Shown here: in pieces, positions 22,559 through 32,754 of the stretch | Position numbering within the stretch: position 1 is the first letter of the stretch | Layout: every line of letters begins with the position of its first letter | Position numbers and translations under genes: made by a program | Notes under the pieces: generated by a model | Seen by the model: the letters and a program-made list of their open reading frames with translations, nothing else | Databases searched by the model: none | What the model was told of the DNA's origin: nothing | Assembly: GCA_039619475.1 (NCBI GenBank) | Contig: CM077115.1 | Location: forward strand, 26,797,083 to 26,861,082 | Direction of reading: 5' to 3' | Source of the DNA: Icerya purchasi | Lineage: Eukaryota; Arthropoda; Insecta; Hemiptera; Monophlebidae | DNA: 64,000 bases

Positions 22559-23302
22559 TTAATTGCCGCATAAATTACTAGACAGGAAGGAGAAAAGTGA
22601 AGAGGCAAAGTTAGATGAGGTCACAATGTTGTGGGAAGAAAGCAGATCAATAATATCAGTTGCTAAATTGGTCATAGGGGAAGAAGAAGTCGCAGAAGAA
22701 GAAGCAGGTGCAGAATGATTGGGGACTAAAACGGAGGGAACACTGGTGTTAGGAAGACCGGGATTATTATTACTTACCTTAAGAGGAAGGTTTAAAGCCC
22801 AGCCATTGGAGGGGGAAGGAAGTTGGTTAGACGGAAGAGGAGGGAATTGAGGCTTAGGTTGAAAAGAATGATGGTTTTTATTAGGTTTGTGGAAAGTGGG
22901 AGTCTTAGGAAGAGCGTGACCAGTAGAAACAGGAGTATCGGGAGAAATTATCAATTTGGAGGAAGGAACAGAGGCGCGACTAGCGTAAGAAAATGCCGGA
23001 GTAGTAATCGATTTGTTTTTTATAGCAGAAGCTTCATGAAACGAAACGTTTTCAAAAGCCATTATCTTCTTGATGTCCTTTTGCCTAGACCACTCGGGGC
23101 AACTGCGGTCATTAGAACAGTGTGAACCGTTGCAATTTCGGCATAGAGGAGGGTTTTGCAGATTACAACATTCAGAGACAGGATGTTTTAAGGAACAATG
23201 GGAACAAATAGCGCTGGAGCTGCGGCAGTTTTTAGCGATGTGACCAAAGAGGAAACATTTAGAGCACTGGGTCGGAGGTTTGATGCTGGGGGCCTCGGAA
23301 GT
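22559..23302 (-). CDS. LINE-A ORF1, Gag-like, 5'-truncated
   Basis: The surviving 248 codons form the C-terminal part of a nucleic-acid-binding Gag-like protein that packages element RNA. Three zinc knuckles occur in succession: CSKCFLFGHIAKNC (CX2CX4HX4C), CSHCSLKHPVSEC (CX2CX3HX4C) and CRNCNGSHCSNDRSC (CX2CX3HX6C). A low-complexity Pro/Ser/Asn linker and a short C-terminal segment ending in FASSLFSFLSSNLCGN follow. The frame is open from the truncation point at 23302 through the stop, running past an internal Met at 23062. The N-terminal half is missing, so this copy is unlikely to be autonomous. The C-terminal part matches the remnant at 9022-9365. Confidence 0.88.
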   Translation of the reverse strand, partial: TSEAPSIKPPTQCSKCFLFGHIAKNCRSSSAICSHCSLKHPVSECCNLQNPPLCRNCNGSHCSNDRSCPEWSRQKDIKKIMAFENVSFHEASAIKNKSITTPAFSYASRASVPSSKLIISPDTPVSTGHALPKTPTFHKPNKNHHSFQPKPQFPPLPSNQLPSPSNGWALNLPLKVSNNNPGLPNTSVPSVLVPNHSAPASSSATSSSPMTNLATDIIDLLSSHNIVTSSNFASSLFSFLSSNLCGN

Positions 23303-23313
23303 ACATACAAGTT
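23303..23313. repeat. TSD of LINE-A copy 1 (right)
   Basis: ACATACAAGTT, identical to 18040-18050. Confidence 0.92.
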
Positions 23314-23535
23314 AAATAGCAGCGGGCTTAGCATTAATCCCTGACATAAACTAGTGTAGACGGTTCTATCAAATTGTTGGAAACGCAATGTTTTCTCCGA
23401 AAATAAATTGTATATTAGGTTAGCAAAGTTCTCATATATGCCTACTAGTATGTTAAATAAAATATCCAATCGAACATTATCAAATGCCCCCTTAATATCA
23501 ATGAAGCACGCAATTAATATCAGGTGTAACCAGAT
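23303..23535 (-). pseudogene. Older non-LTR RT element, 5' half of split element
   Basis: The minus strand encodes RT motif A, CFIDIKGAFDNVRLDILF, and then motif B, SLCQGLMLSPLLFNLYV, where the frame meets the LINE-A insertion. The same frame resumes at 18050 with VPKILNLGL. Everything 5' of motif A is absent; sequence beyond about 23535 is not recognisable and soon becomes a TAA microsatellite. Together with 17211-18050 it is one dead element. Confidence 0.85.
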
Positions 23536-23577
23536 AAAATTAATATAAATTAAACAAAGTTAGTTGGTTAATAATTA

Positions 23578-23585
23578 TAATGATA

Positions 23586-23664
<79 letters not shown>
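23578..23664. repeat. (TAA)n microsatellite
   Basis: A nearly perfect trinucleotide run of about 87 bases lies between the old RT fragment and the half-MITE. Confidence 0.95.
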
Positions 23665-23667
<3 letters not shown>

Positions 23668-23792
23668 ACCGATTTAATTACGTTGTAAATTTTGATCATT
23701 TTATACAAAGTATAGAAGCGAAAGAGACCGAACTGTAAGCAAGAGTGGTTAATGGTGTACAGAGCCCCTTGCGAGACCAAAATGGCCGAGTT
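23665..23792. mobile_element. Fold-back MITE copy B, right half only
   Basis: Matches the right arm of the MITE at 63390-63982, including TTTATACAAAGTATAGAAG, CCCCTTGCGAG and the terminus CCAAAATGGCCGAGTT, followed by TA repeats. The left half is absent and its place is taken by the TAA microsatellite. Confidence 0.82.
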
Positions 23793-24390
23793 ATATATAT
23801 ACATAAATATATATATCTATATGTTGGAAATAAAAATGAAAATGGGATAAAAACTTTCTGAGACTAACGAACAAAACTTTAAGTGAAATCCAGAATCCAG
23901 AAGATCGATTTTCCTTTTTGTAAATGTGCCTCTACATTGGACCCATGTATAGTTAATTTTATATTTTCGCTACTCGCGCTATTCTACCGCATAAACGACT
24001 CTGAATTTAAATAATTTGTAATTAAACATAATTGTATTGTACTTACTATTATACAATAAATAAAATTGAACTGAATTTAATTTAATTTCAATTGCTTTCC
24101 AAAATTATTAAATTTAATTTATTTTTCACTTTTTTTTATTAATGTAAAAAATTTATTATATAATACACCGATTTTTTTTTTCAAAAAAAGCAAAAATATC
24201 CGTTACGGCAAAAAATTACTCTCAAGACGGACTAAATTATTTTTTCACAAATTTTTTGCTGACATAACACGCTAAATAAATGTATAATTAACATTTCGAT
24301 CCTTTACAAGGAGAAACCATTTTTTTTAAGCGATATATCAACAAAAAAAAAGTATTAAAACCCGCCGATTTAATTTCTAAGTTAATTAAC
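23793..24390. other. AT-rich stretch, no gene recognised
   Basis: No motif recognised; T runs near 24170-24181 and 24321-24329. Confidence 0.35.
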
Positions 24391-24755
24391 GTTATTTTTT
24401 TTTTTTCTCTTTTTGATTCGATAATTATTTTACACCCCAAATACGATAATAATTAAAGAGGAAAAAGAATAGGAACACTCACTAACGCTATAGAAAATCT
24501 ATTTCGAAATAGGACAAAGCTGAAATGTAACGAGTCTGAAACGTTAAGGCTGAAACGGTAGAAGAGACCGTTATTTTTTTTTTCTCTTTTTGATTCGATA
24601 ATTATTTTACACCCCAAATACGATAATAATTAAAGAGGAAAAAGAATAGGGACACTCACTAACGCTATAGAAAATCTATTTCGAAATAGGACAAAGCTGA
24701 AATGTAACGAGTCTGAAACGTTAAGGCTGAAACGGTAGAAGAGACCGTTATTTTT
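24391..24755. repeat. Tandem duplication, period 177 bp
   Basis: Two adjacent copies of a 177-bp unit containing TTTTGATTCGATAATTATTT and AACGGTAGAAGAGACCGTTA. They differ by one visible substitution (AATAGGAACAC versus AATAGGGACAC) and the length of the T run. No coding potential. Near-identity points to a recent duplication or an assembly duplication. Confidence 0.93.
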
Positions 24756-25004
24756 TGTTGACAATACGGAACGAACCGGTGAATATTACGGCAAGTAGAA
24801 TGTAAAAGGGTTTTTTTTTCGTAAGATTCCCCTTATTTATTACTTATTCTCAATAAGCCGCCTTACTGACCTACTTTCTTGAAATCCTTAAACATCGGTA
24901 AAAGACAGCATTATTAACAGCTTCCTTTTTTTGTTCTATTTTACTTGTATAGTCTCACTATGATTAGTCTGTGCTTCTGGCCATAATCGTACTATGTGCC
25001 ACCT

Positions 25005-25515
25005 ATTATTTTTTTTTATTTTTTCCTACCCTGGGCGCGCCAGCGGCCTTGACTCAACAACATAAAAAATTAAGAGATATAACTAAATAGCCAGGCGGTC
25101 AGAAATGTAATTCACAAAGGACAGCAGCAACGGAATAACTGAAGGCCATAGGAAAGAATATAGGGGTAGCGTTAAAGGGAGTAGGAAGACCCAAAACTAA
25201 AAGTTGGGTGTAAAGAAAGAAGCGTTCGTTAGAGAGTGCAGAACATTCGAATAGGATATGATTTGAATTACAAATACAAGAAGGCTCAAAAGCGTGAAGA
25301 GAGCAGAAAGGAGAAAGAGCTAAAGAAAAACGATAGCGAGAAGAAGGGAGTAGAGAATGAGATTGATTCTGAGTATAATTAAGGGAAACGACAGTGGAAC
25401 GACGACAGGTAGGAATAGATTGAAACCAAGGCAGGAAAAACCGGTTGAATAAGACGGTAGTATGAATAATGATTAAAGAATAAAGATGGGAACTATAAGA
25501 CGAAAAAGAATCATC
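25005..25515 (-). mobile_element. LINE-A 3' fragment, minus
   Basis: Starts at a T-rich tail and CTGGGCGCGCCAGCGGCCTT (3' signature). The minus-strand frame gives SRYRFSLALSPFCSLHAFEP, CICNSNHILFECSALSNERF and LLVLGLPTPFNATP. These align with the C-terminal CCHC module of the intact ORF2 (FRFALVQSPLCPF, CDANHVLFEC, LLSLGLPTPYSA). Cys, Cys, His and Cys are conserved, and the open frame is fairly clean, so this is not among the oldest pieces. It is truncated 5' near 25515. Confidence 0.85.
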
Positions 25516-26129
25516 TGGTTGTCAATAGTTTAAAAAAGTTTTCCGTATATAGTTCCTTTTTTGACTAGCGACAAGATGAGCCGACCGTGTGAATTGTTGA
25601 ATGGACAACGAATAGTCGTAATTAGTTGTATAGCTGGTGTATTTAAGGGCTAAAATACGGATCAGAATAAAAAAAAAAAAAAAAAACGGGTGGGATAGTA
25701 AGATAAAAAACAAGAATTTTTTTTTTTTTTCCTATAGGGATTATTTCCACAGATTAAAAATAAGTAGAGAGTTTAAGTTTCGAAATAAGAGATTGTAAAA
25801 CTGTATCTTGCAATTTCGGCGTGTGGCAAACGAAAATCAGAAAAGAAAAAACAACAGCAGCAAACTGTTTGAAAGAAGAAAAAGACTTTCGCAGAAGGGA
25901 AAAAAAGAGCGAATAAAAAGATAAGAACGTTCGAGTCAATCGTAGATTGTTGTCGGACGCTTAAAACGCGACCGATGAATAAAAACTCATTCGGAATTTA
26001 ATATACCGGAGCTGGAAATTATCTGCTGCGAAAATGTAATAAGAAAACTTCTCATTGCAGCGGAAATGAAATATTATGAATAATTAACGTTACGACATTG
26101 TTAGTATTTTCGCGAACAGTAAATTATTC
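25516..26129. other. AT-rich stretch, no gene recognised
   Basis: A run near 25668-25687 and T run near 25718-25730. No supported coding or RNA feature. Confidence 0.35.
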
Positions 26130-27180
26130 GCGAAAGAGGAGTGGAGGGGAGATGGAACGGAGACGGGGGGAAGAGGAGGAGGCGGGTTGAGAAAATAATT
26201 TGAATGCCAGCAGCGTCGACGAAGGAGGAGAAGAGAATAATCGAAATTCTGATAAAGAAATTATATAAGAAGAAGAATTTGTAATAAAGTTTTCGCGGGC
26301 TGCTCGCGTGTGTTTTTCTATTAGAAATTTGAATTGTGCTACTTTGTACGTGCGAAGCAAAACCGGCAACAAAAATTACGTACACACGTAAAATAACTTC
26401 AGCAGCCGCCCCCATCCCCAATCCCACCCCCAATCCCACCGTCAACCCCTCGGCAGCCGACCCCGGCTCCCGCTGTTTATGTGTTACGGCGTATCATCCG
26501 CGGATGTTCTCTCTCGCTCGCACCCGACTGACTTTTAGAATTATTATTATTGTTGCTGTTGTTGTTGCCGTTAGGTGGCGCGACCGGGGGAACCGCTGAA
26601 GAAGTAAAATTGGCGGCAAAAGGGGGTTTTCGAAAATGAAAATTGTGCGCTGCTCGGGCGAATGGGAGCTCCTCTCCTCCTGCTCCGGCTGCTCCTGCTC
26701 CTGTTCCTCCTGCTGCTGCTCGGAGGAGCAACTGATGAAGGGAGCTCCGGACGAGGGGATAATATATTTTATTAAACCGCGGAAGAATTCCAGAAAGCCG
26801 TTAGCAAAGCCAGTGCCGCTCGTCCCGCCGGCCGACATTCGTACTGCTTTTGTGTTCAGCCGCTACAACAAATTCTTATCGCGTAATTCGTTTCTTTAAA
26901 CTCACTGGCAAAATTCAAATTTTGAAACCTCCCCTGCCGGAGCCCGGTCCCCGGCCAGCGACGGCAACAACGCGAAATTCCTATTTTATTATCTCAAACT
27001 GCGACTGAAGTACCCGACGATTTATTAACCAAGCGCCGCCGACCACCCTCTCCTGTCCCGAGTCGAAGCACCCATCTTTCGCGAGAAATCTTATAACTTT
27101 CTTTCGTAAATTAAATAACTTTTCTATTTTCCCCCTCGCCCGCTCGTCCGGTCCGCTTTTTTTCTCTCTTTTTCTCATAC
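26130..27180. other. GC-rich island, possible promoter or 5' exon region
   Basis: GC content and CpG frequency are visibly higher than elsewhere, with CTGCTCCGGCTGCTCCTGCT-type repeats at about 26670-26730 and many CG dinucleotides between 26400 and 27080. Several overlapping frames are open on both strands, for example 26494-26838 on the minus strand starting MSAGGTSGTGFANGFLEFFR. None has a recognisable domain, and GC-rich sequence opens frames by chance. It could be the promoter or first exon of a host gene extending off recognisable sequence. No splice structure could be supported. Confidence 0.35.
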
Positions 27181-27671
27181 AGCCCCAACCCCCTTTATTA
27201 CGATTATACCTTTGTATACGTGTGTCCCTAGTTATTACGTGAATTTTCCTTTCATTAAAACGCGCTAAATTAAATTTTTCTCCTCATTCACATGCTACAA
27301 AACATCAATCTGACACACGCACAAATTATACCATACTGCCTCTTCGGAAGAGCCAGCTCCCCTAACCAGACAGACGGAATAAACTTGGCGGCACGTCTCT
27401 ATACCGCGTACACATGCACCGCCATTTCGCGACTCCCCCCCCCCGGTATTTTCAGCAAAAGTTCCGGTCGAAATTTAGACAATAAATAATATGAGAATGA
27501 TTTCACGTCGTCTTCGGAACTGTTCAAAAATTCCTTCGAGACTAATAGGTCACAGTGCCCTCCTGCCGCAGGTATCTATATAGACCTCGTTTTGACTGTG
27601 AAATCGCTGACAATTATGAAAAACTTGCAGCCAAATATGCTGATTGTTTTTTGTTGTTTTTTATTATTATC

Positions 27672-27702
<31 letters not shown>

Positions 27703-27745
27703 GCAAAGACAAAACAGTTCGGTACCTTTTTTCTCGGGACCAGCC
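27181..27745. other. No gene recognised; (TA)n at 27670-27698
   Basis: Moderate-GC sequence grading back to AT-rich DNA, with a TA microsatellite near the end. A C run occurs at about 27437-27445. Confidence 0.35.
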
Positions 27746-27796
27746 CTTTCGACGTCAATCTTTCGGTATAGATTCTTTCAGGCGTGGATCGTTCGG
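27746..27796 (-). repeat. Inverted outlier of the 16-bp repeat
   Basis: The segment containing TATAGATTCTTTCAGGCGTG is the reverse complement of the 16-bp unit that forms the array at 28488-28676. About three diverged units can be counted. It lies about 700 bases away in inverted orientation. Confidence 0.65.
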
Positions 27797-27944
27797 AATT
27801 TTTACTCAGACCTTTTTACAGGCTACCTACAGTAATTTTCACGTATCATCCGCTTGAACGTATCATTTGTGTTAGTGAGGAATTACCAAATTTATTTCGA
27901 CATTAATCAGAAATTGCACACAAAAAATACCGCTCTCCGTTAAC

Positions 27945-28137
27945 GATTTATTTATTTATTTATTTTATTATTTACGAGGTACATGTTGCCAGGGAGGGGG
28001 CTATCACCTCGGGTGAGGTTATTTACATTATTTTAAGGTTTGTAATATTTATAAATTTAATAAGTCTGTATAGGTTATTTATGTTTAAATTCGCAGATAT
28101 ATATATTATTTATCTAACTTAATTGCACCCATTAATA
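27945..28137 (-). mobile_element. Probable LINE 3' end with TTTA tail
   Basis: A TTTATTTATTTATTTA run is followed by ACGAGGTACATGTTGCCAGG. Read on the minus strand, this is a 3' end with a (TAAA)n tail. The plus-strand RT element at 45483-48497 ends in a similar way (GGTACAGCAGAG then TAAA repeats). No coding sequence remains, so the family is uncertain. Confidence 0.45.
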
Positions 28138-28290
28138 TTTTTTTTTTTTTTTTTTTTTTTGGGGCGTCGAAAATTAATGTTATTAACCCGACCATTGCTG
28201 AATTTGCTTCTATAAAATATATTCGTTATATTTTCTTTTTCATTCATACCTAACAAGTTTATTTGGGGGGATACGTTTATTGCAGTTTCT
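28138..28290 (-). mobile_element. LINE-A 3'-end fragment, minus (probable)
   Basis: A 20-nt poly-T run followed by GGGGCGTCGAAAATTAATG and TATTAACCCGACC resembles the LINE-A 3' signature (poly-T, GGGC.CGTCAA, ..TTTACC). Only untranslated sequence is present and divergence is high. Confidence 0.4.
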
Positions 28291-28487
28291 TCTGTTATCT
28301 AAAATTTTAATTATATATTTTTAATTCCTTGACGAAGCTACCAAGGTTTCAAAAAAGTATCGAAAATGACAAATAAAGGCACAAAAATTTTTAAACACAT
28401 AAATAAACACATTTATGCTAATGCTGGGCGAGAAATATATACCATATTACAAATTAAAAGTAAAAACCCTCGTTCGCTACCGCCCAG

Positions 28488-28676
28488 ACGATCCACGTCC
28501 GAAAGAATCTACGCCCGAAAGAATCTACGCCCGATAGAATTTACGCCTGAAAGAATCTACGCCCGAAAGAATCTACGCCTGATAGAATCTACGCCCGATA
28601 GAATTTACGCCTGAAAGAATCTACGCCCGAAAGAATCTACACCTGATAGAATCTACGCCCGAAAGAGGGCGACCTC
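28488..28676 (+). repeat. 16-bp tandem repeat array
   Basis: About 11-12 units of the form GAAAGAATCTACGCCC, with recurrent variants GATAGAATTTACGCCT and GAAAGAATCTACGCCT. The variants appear in a repeating order, suggesting a higher-order unit. The frame is open because 16 and three are coprime and the unit lacks stops in this phase; this is not evidence of a gene. Confidence 0.93.
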
Positions 28677-29214
28677 TTTTTCTCCTCTGTTTATTAACCA
28701 ATTTTCTTTTCTTTTCTTTTTTTTTGTTTAGTAGCTATTTTATGATCTTTAGTATTATCAGTAAAACAATTTTGGAAACGGTTTTTTTTTCTTATTTAAA
28801 TAAAAAAGGAATACAAGAAATGAAAAAATAAATCGCTATAGCCAATAAATCTGTTATTAAAATGTTTTAATTTTTCGTTATAATCATCATTATTGGCTTT
28901 TTTACAGTGCACTAAATCCTAAGATGTCATTTAATATCAATAAATGAGGGTTTTTAATTTGTGATTTACCATTATTTTATTGAATTTATTTTTTATTTAA
29001 TTATAATGATATTGAACTGTTTTGTATTGTAAGTACATATAAAAGTGTATATTCTCAGATATATAATGAACGAATGTATTAGAGTACAAAAAAAAACATT
29101 TTGGGGTATGCAAATTCATACATGTTTTTCTCAAATTATTAGTAATAATTATGGTCGAATTTCAACCAATGGGTGAACAATAGCTTTATTAATCCGATTG
29201 AAAATAAAAAAGAT
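28677..29214. other. AT-rich stretch, no gene recognised
   Basis: No motif recognised. Confidence 0.35.
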
Positions 29215-29535
29215 AACGGAATCGAATAAAGTAATTATCGTTAGAGAAATGATGTAAGGAATAGAGGAAAACTTGAAGCTAAAACCGATCATAATCGAAA
29301 AAGCTGAGCATTCGAAGAGAACTTGATTAAAATCTACAATGTAAAGCGATTAGCGTTATACAGAAAGCAACAGGAAGATGAGGATAGAGAGAAGGAGCGA
29401 TCCTAAATGGAAGTAACGATAAAATGTCGAACATAATTAACGCTAAAGATACGGACTAGGGAGATGTTGGATGGGAGCTATTGCGAGGAGCGATTAGAGA
29501 AGAGGAAATAGTATCGGAATGGGGGGCTGGTTAAA
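29215..29535 (-). mobile_element. LINE-A ORF2 C-terminal fragment, minus
   Basis: Minus-strand frames give VSLALIMFDILSLLPFRIAP then SLYPHLPVAFC and FSSNAQLF. These align with the segment before and within the CCHC module of the intact ORF2 (SIVRLRFNHSLLPASRFRFA, SPLCPF, VLFECSF). Frame changes and stops are frequent and no poly-A is attached. Confidence 0.6.
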
Positions 29536-29759
29536 GATAAGAACTGACAATAATCATGGGCGGGAAATTTATATAGAAATTTACCATTGAAAGCGGCCGA
29601 AGAGCCTTTATAATGTCCTCAATGTCGGGAATGAATCCGCAAAGAGCCAATAAGGTTGGAACGAAGAGGAGAAATAGTTTAGAGATAGTAAAACAAATTG
29701 GAAGAATAGTACTGTTGGAGACACGTAGACATGTGATGAAAAAATTATAAACTACATAG

Positions 29760-30245
29760 AATTCGCAGGTATGAAAACATTCCGCCAATCAACAATACGC
29801 CATAGACCGGTTAAACGTGATATCATAAGTTTTTGAGAAGTTTGCAAAATAGGATCTTCGTTATAAAAATAAATGGTATACAGTATGGGAGGAAAGAAAA
29901 ATTCTAGCCTCTGTCCCGCAAAATAGCCTGCCGGGGCCAGTTCTATATTCTCTTTACACGTCTGATCTGCCGACACCAAATTAAACCGTCACAGTATATT
30001 TTGACTTCAAACACTATTCTGACGTATATTCAAGTACAATCCTGTTCAAAACCATTTCGATAAAATGAAAATCTGGACAGATTAAATTTAGTGAGCAAAA
30101 CTGTCAACAGGTGAAGTTTAAAATACATTTGTCACTTGTCCGAAACTAAAAATAAGCAACATGGGCATGAAGCAATCATATTCAAATAAGTATCTGGGCA
30201 TGTGGATTTGGACCATCGGCTTAGGTTTGCAAGAAATCCGATAAT
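29760..30245 (+). pseudogene. Jockey-like reverse transcriptase fragment
   Basis: Forward frame near 29904-29975 reads ASVPQNSLPGPVLYSLYTSD, which is the Jockey-clade motif B (AGVPQGSVLGP.LY.LYT.D). About 110 bases later, frames give KFSEQNCQQVKFKIHLSLVR (region after the YADD motif where K...V.F..R appears) and YSNKYLGMWIWTIGL (KYLGI.LD motif). The YADD box is destroyed and no other part of the element is visible. Strand is opposite to the neighbouring LINE-A piece. Confidence 0.65.
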
Positions 30246-30402
30246 AGATATATAGTACAACAAATTTAAACTAACTTAACTTATTTCGAAACTAACAATA
30301 ATAATAAACTTAGCATTATTTATATTAAAGTAATAGCATATATATGTATGCCAATAGAACAAAAATGCCGCGTAATACGGAACACCAATATATGCAGACA
30401 GC

Positions 30403-30950
30403 TTAATATTTATAATTGAAATAAAGCACGATCAGTGAGAGCCTAAAATCCAGGAAGGACACGACAAAGTCAAAAAATAACAAAACCGTAAACAGAAAAG
30501 AACCATTAAATAGTAATGAGATAAAAAACGAGACTTGGATCTTCAGTCTTTGCACCATTCCTTCAACCATTTTTGCACCTCCTTTTTCCACGCACCAGTT
30601 TTTTTCCCCTCTAGTATATGATTAGGGATTGTACTTATTTAAATTAATTAAAACTGAGTCATCAGTGTTGTCAATTCGTAGATTTACCCCCCGGGGATAG
30701 ATGTAATATGTATTACATTGGTTTCTTGTTAACCGAATTTTTTCCCTGGATGGTAATTTTATATTATTGACATTAAATTCTAGTAATCTATAATAGAAAT
30801 AGTACATCTTGCGAGACATTTCATCATTTTCCTTCCACCATGTTGATCCAGAGTCGTTTTTCTTCCAGTAGGGTAGTATAAGTTTCAAACACCACTTCTG
30901 TATTTTACTTATTTTATTCATTTAATATGTAATATGAATCCCTACTCTAA
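30403..30950 (-). pseudogene. Possible LINE C-terminal fragment
   Basis: A minus-strand open frame of 99 residues (30622-30921) begins MNKISKIQKWCLKLILPYWK and continues IKLPSREKIRLTRNQCNTYY. A second frame continues as GAWKKEVQKWLKEW. The arrangement (KIQ+..L+.IL near the start, a basic R.TR.. segment, WN-like ending) vaguely resembles the C-terminus of CR1/L2-type LINE proteins. I cannot identify it firmly. Confidence 0.3.
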
Positions 30951-31395
30951 TTAAGATATTAATGTCGCATAAGAATTACGATATAACCTTTAAGGGTATA
31001 TCACTCTGATATATATATATATACGAGTATATATTCTTACCGGGAGTAATTATTTTTTACTTTTTATTGCATTTTTAAATTTTTATAATAAACCTTCAAG
31101 TATCGGTATTTATTTTTTGTAAAAAAGCATTTTATTTTACAATTTTTAGCGTTATACTTCAATTTTTTTCTTGTTAAAAATCAATTTTTTTCGCATTATT
31201 TTCCGTACTTTATACTTAAAAAAAAAATCGATTTCTTTATTTTGAACTGCATTTTCACGGTGTAAAAACATCAAAAGCTGCATTATTTCCATGGGAATTT
31301 GGCAAATTTATAGTATTTTAAGTCAATAAATCTAACCCGACGGTGAAACCAATCATGAATGAAAAGCATCCAAAAAGAGCTTCAAAAAAAAAAAA
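30951..31395. other. AT-rich stretch, no gene recognised
   Basis: TA-rich microsatellite at about 31007-31031. No motif recognised. Confidence 0.35.
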
Positions 31396-31600
31396 GCTTC
31401 AATCTCCCGCATTATTAAGGATAACTCAAAAACTACCGGTCAGATCTTGATCAAATTTAAATCCACCTTTTAAATAAAAGAAGAATCATCAAAATCGGTT
31501 CACCTAGAAGAAAGTTCCGAGGTAACACACATAAAAAAAAAAAAAAAAATACAGTCAAATTGAATATCTACTCCTTTTTTGAAGTCGGAGAAAAAAGTAA
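31396..31600 (+). repeat. Dispersed insect-type repeat
   Basis: Contains GATAACTCAAAAACTACCGG, ATCATCAAAATCGGTTCACC and CTCCTTTTTTGAAGTCGG. From general familiarity this resembles a dispersed repeat seen in many insect genomes with the same phrases in the same order. It is non-coding. The pair of repeats at 60190-60330 and 60880-60990 has a similar central phrase. Confidence 0.4.
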
Positions 31601-32754
31601 CACATACCGCACAATATATGTAAGTAAACTAAATTAACCAAATAAAACCTATCGAACTATAAAAAAAAATGAGAAACTGAAAATATTCTCAATAATTTTG
31701 ACAAAGTGAAATGTTCCAATAAGTTTAAACAATTAAGCGATAAAACACTTTCCCTGCAATATAATGGCGAAGCAACGCAGCCATAAATCTGAAACAAGTT
31801 GAAAGAAAAAAATAATTAAGTGTTGTAATTTTAAAACTGCTGCCCATTTACAACGGATACGATAATATAGTGGATATGTTTTATTACGTTTTTATTGAAA
31901 TTTTTTTGAAAAATATATGTGACATTGTTAACTGTAACATGCTCTGCGTTCATTACTAGTAATTAAAATTCACAAAACAGTCAACTTCATATCCATGTTC
32001 CGAAAAAAAACAGTAATCGAATAAACTCGTGTCACTAATATTTCAGAAAAATGCGACGAATTTGCAACTTAAGTTCTAAAACAGACGGTAGAGTTTATTT
32101 ATGAGAGTTTGAAATTCAAGAGAAACGTAATAATAATAATTAACGACAAACATTATTTTGCCATAATAAAGTTCGGTCAAATAAGTATGAGCAGAATTCC
32201 AAAGCTGATTAAAAATTCTGTATGTACATTACTGTCGGTGATTTATGTATTCAAAGAGACCGGTTTTGAAAAAAACCGTTACGAATTTGAAATAAATAAT
32301 GAATTAAACATATTTCTTTGGCAAATGTATTATCCCGTTTAAAAAAGTGGACATTTTACTTTCGTTTTCTTTCCTTTTATACTAATATTAATTATAATAA
32401 AGTTTGCGACTTTTACTAAACAGTTTTTATAATCGGGCAAGAAGTATTTTTGGTAGATAATTACGAAATAAACAAAGTTTTTTTTCTTATTTTCTTCCTT
32501 ACTTGTCAAACGAAGGCCTCCCCGCTCAGAACACCGATACGATGGAAAAAGTACCCGATTTTAATTTAGTCAAATGTTAATGCGATATATTAAAAAGCTG
32601 ATAGTGGGAATGATGGGCAAAGTAGGACATAGAAGGGTACGGTAAGAACTAGAAATCGCAAATTTAAAAAAAAAAAAAACAAAAAACACGGAGCATATAA
32701 TCTAGTTTCAAAAGGTGCATAATAATAAAGACGACTATAAAGGAACAACTGGAT
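31601..32754. other. AT-rich stretch, no gene recognised
   Basis: An open frame at 32109-32342 (77 residues, Ile/Asn-rich) has no recognisable motif and is most likely chance. Confidence 0.35.

Larger units (their letters stand above)
18051..23302 (-). mobile_element. LINE-A copy 1, 5'-truncated, intact ORF2
   Basis: A 5.25-kb I-group non-LTR retrotransposon on the minus strand. The poly-A tail is the T run at about 18051-18076, followed by the family 3' end (GGGCACGCCAGCACAGG in plus-strand reading). The 5' end falls inside ORF1. An 11-bp target duplication flanks it, and it lies within the RT domain of an older element. ORF2 is open throughout, ORF1 is open from the truncation to its stop. 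It is the youngest-looking element in the window. Confidence 0.95.

Noticed and set aside
21888..22571. A 227-residue minus-strand frame between ORF1 and ORF2 of LINE-A
   Set aside because: Hydrophobic, no domain, overlaps the start of the endonuclease in another frame; likely a composition effect.
23568..23804. A frame with a long poly-Tyr tract
   Set aside because: Produced by the TAA microsatellite read on the minus strand and part of the half-MITE.
26477..26838. Gln/Asn/Glu-rich open frames in the GC-rich island
   Set aside because: Several mutually overlapping frames are open on both strands and none has a domain; GC-rich repetitive sequence explains them.
28366..28614. A frame of repeated Arg-Ile-Tyr-Ala-Arg-Lys-Asn-Leu units
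   Set aside because: It is the 16-bp tandem array in translation; the repeat period is not a multiple of three and no start context supports it.
28488..28676. The 16-bp array considered as a CRISPR array
   Set aside because: Units are contiguous with no unique spacers, and the genome is eukaryotic.
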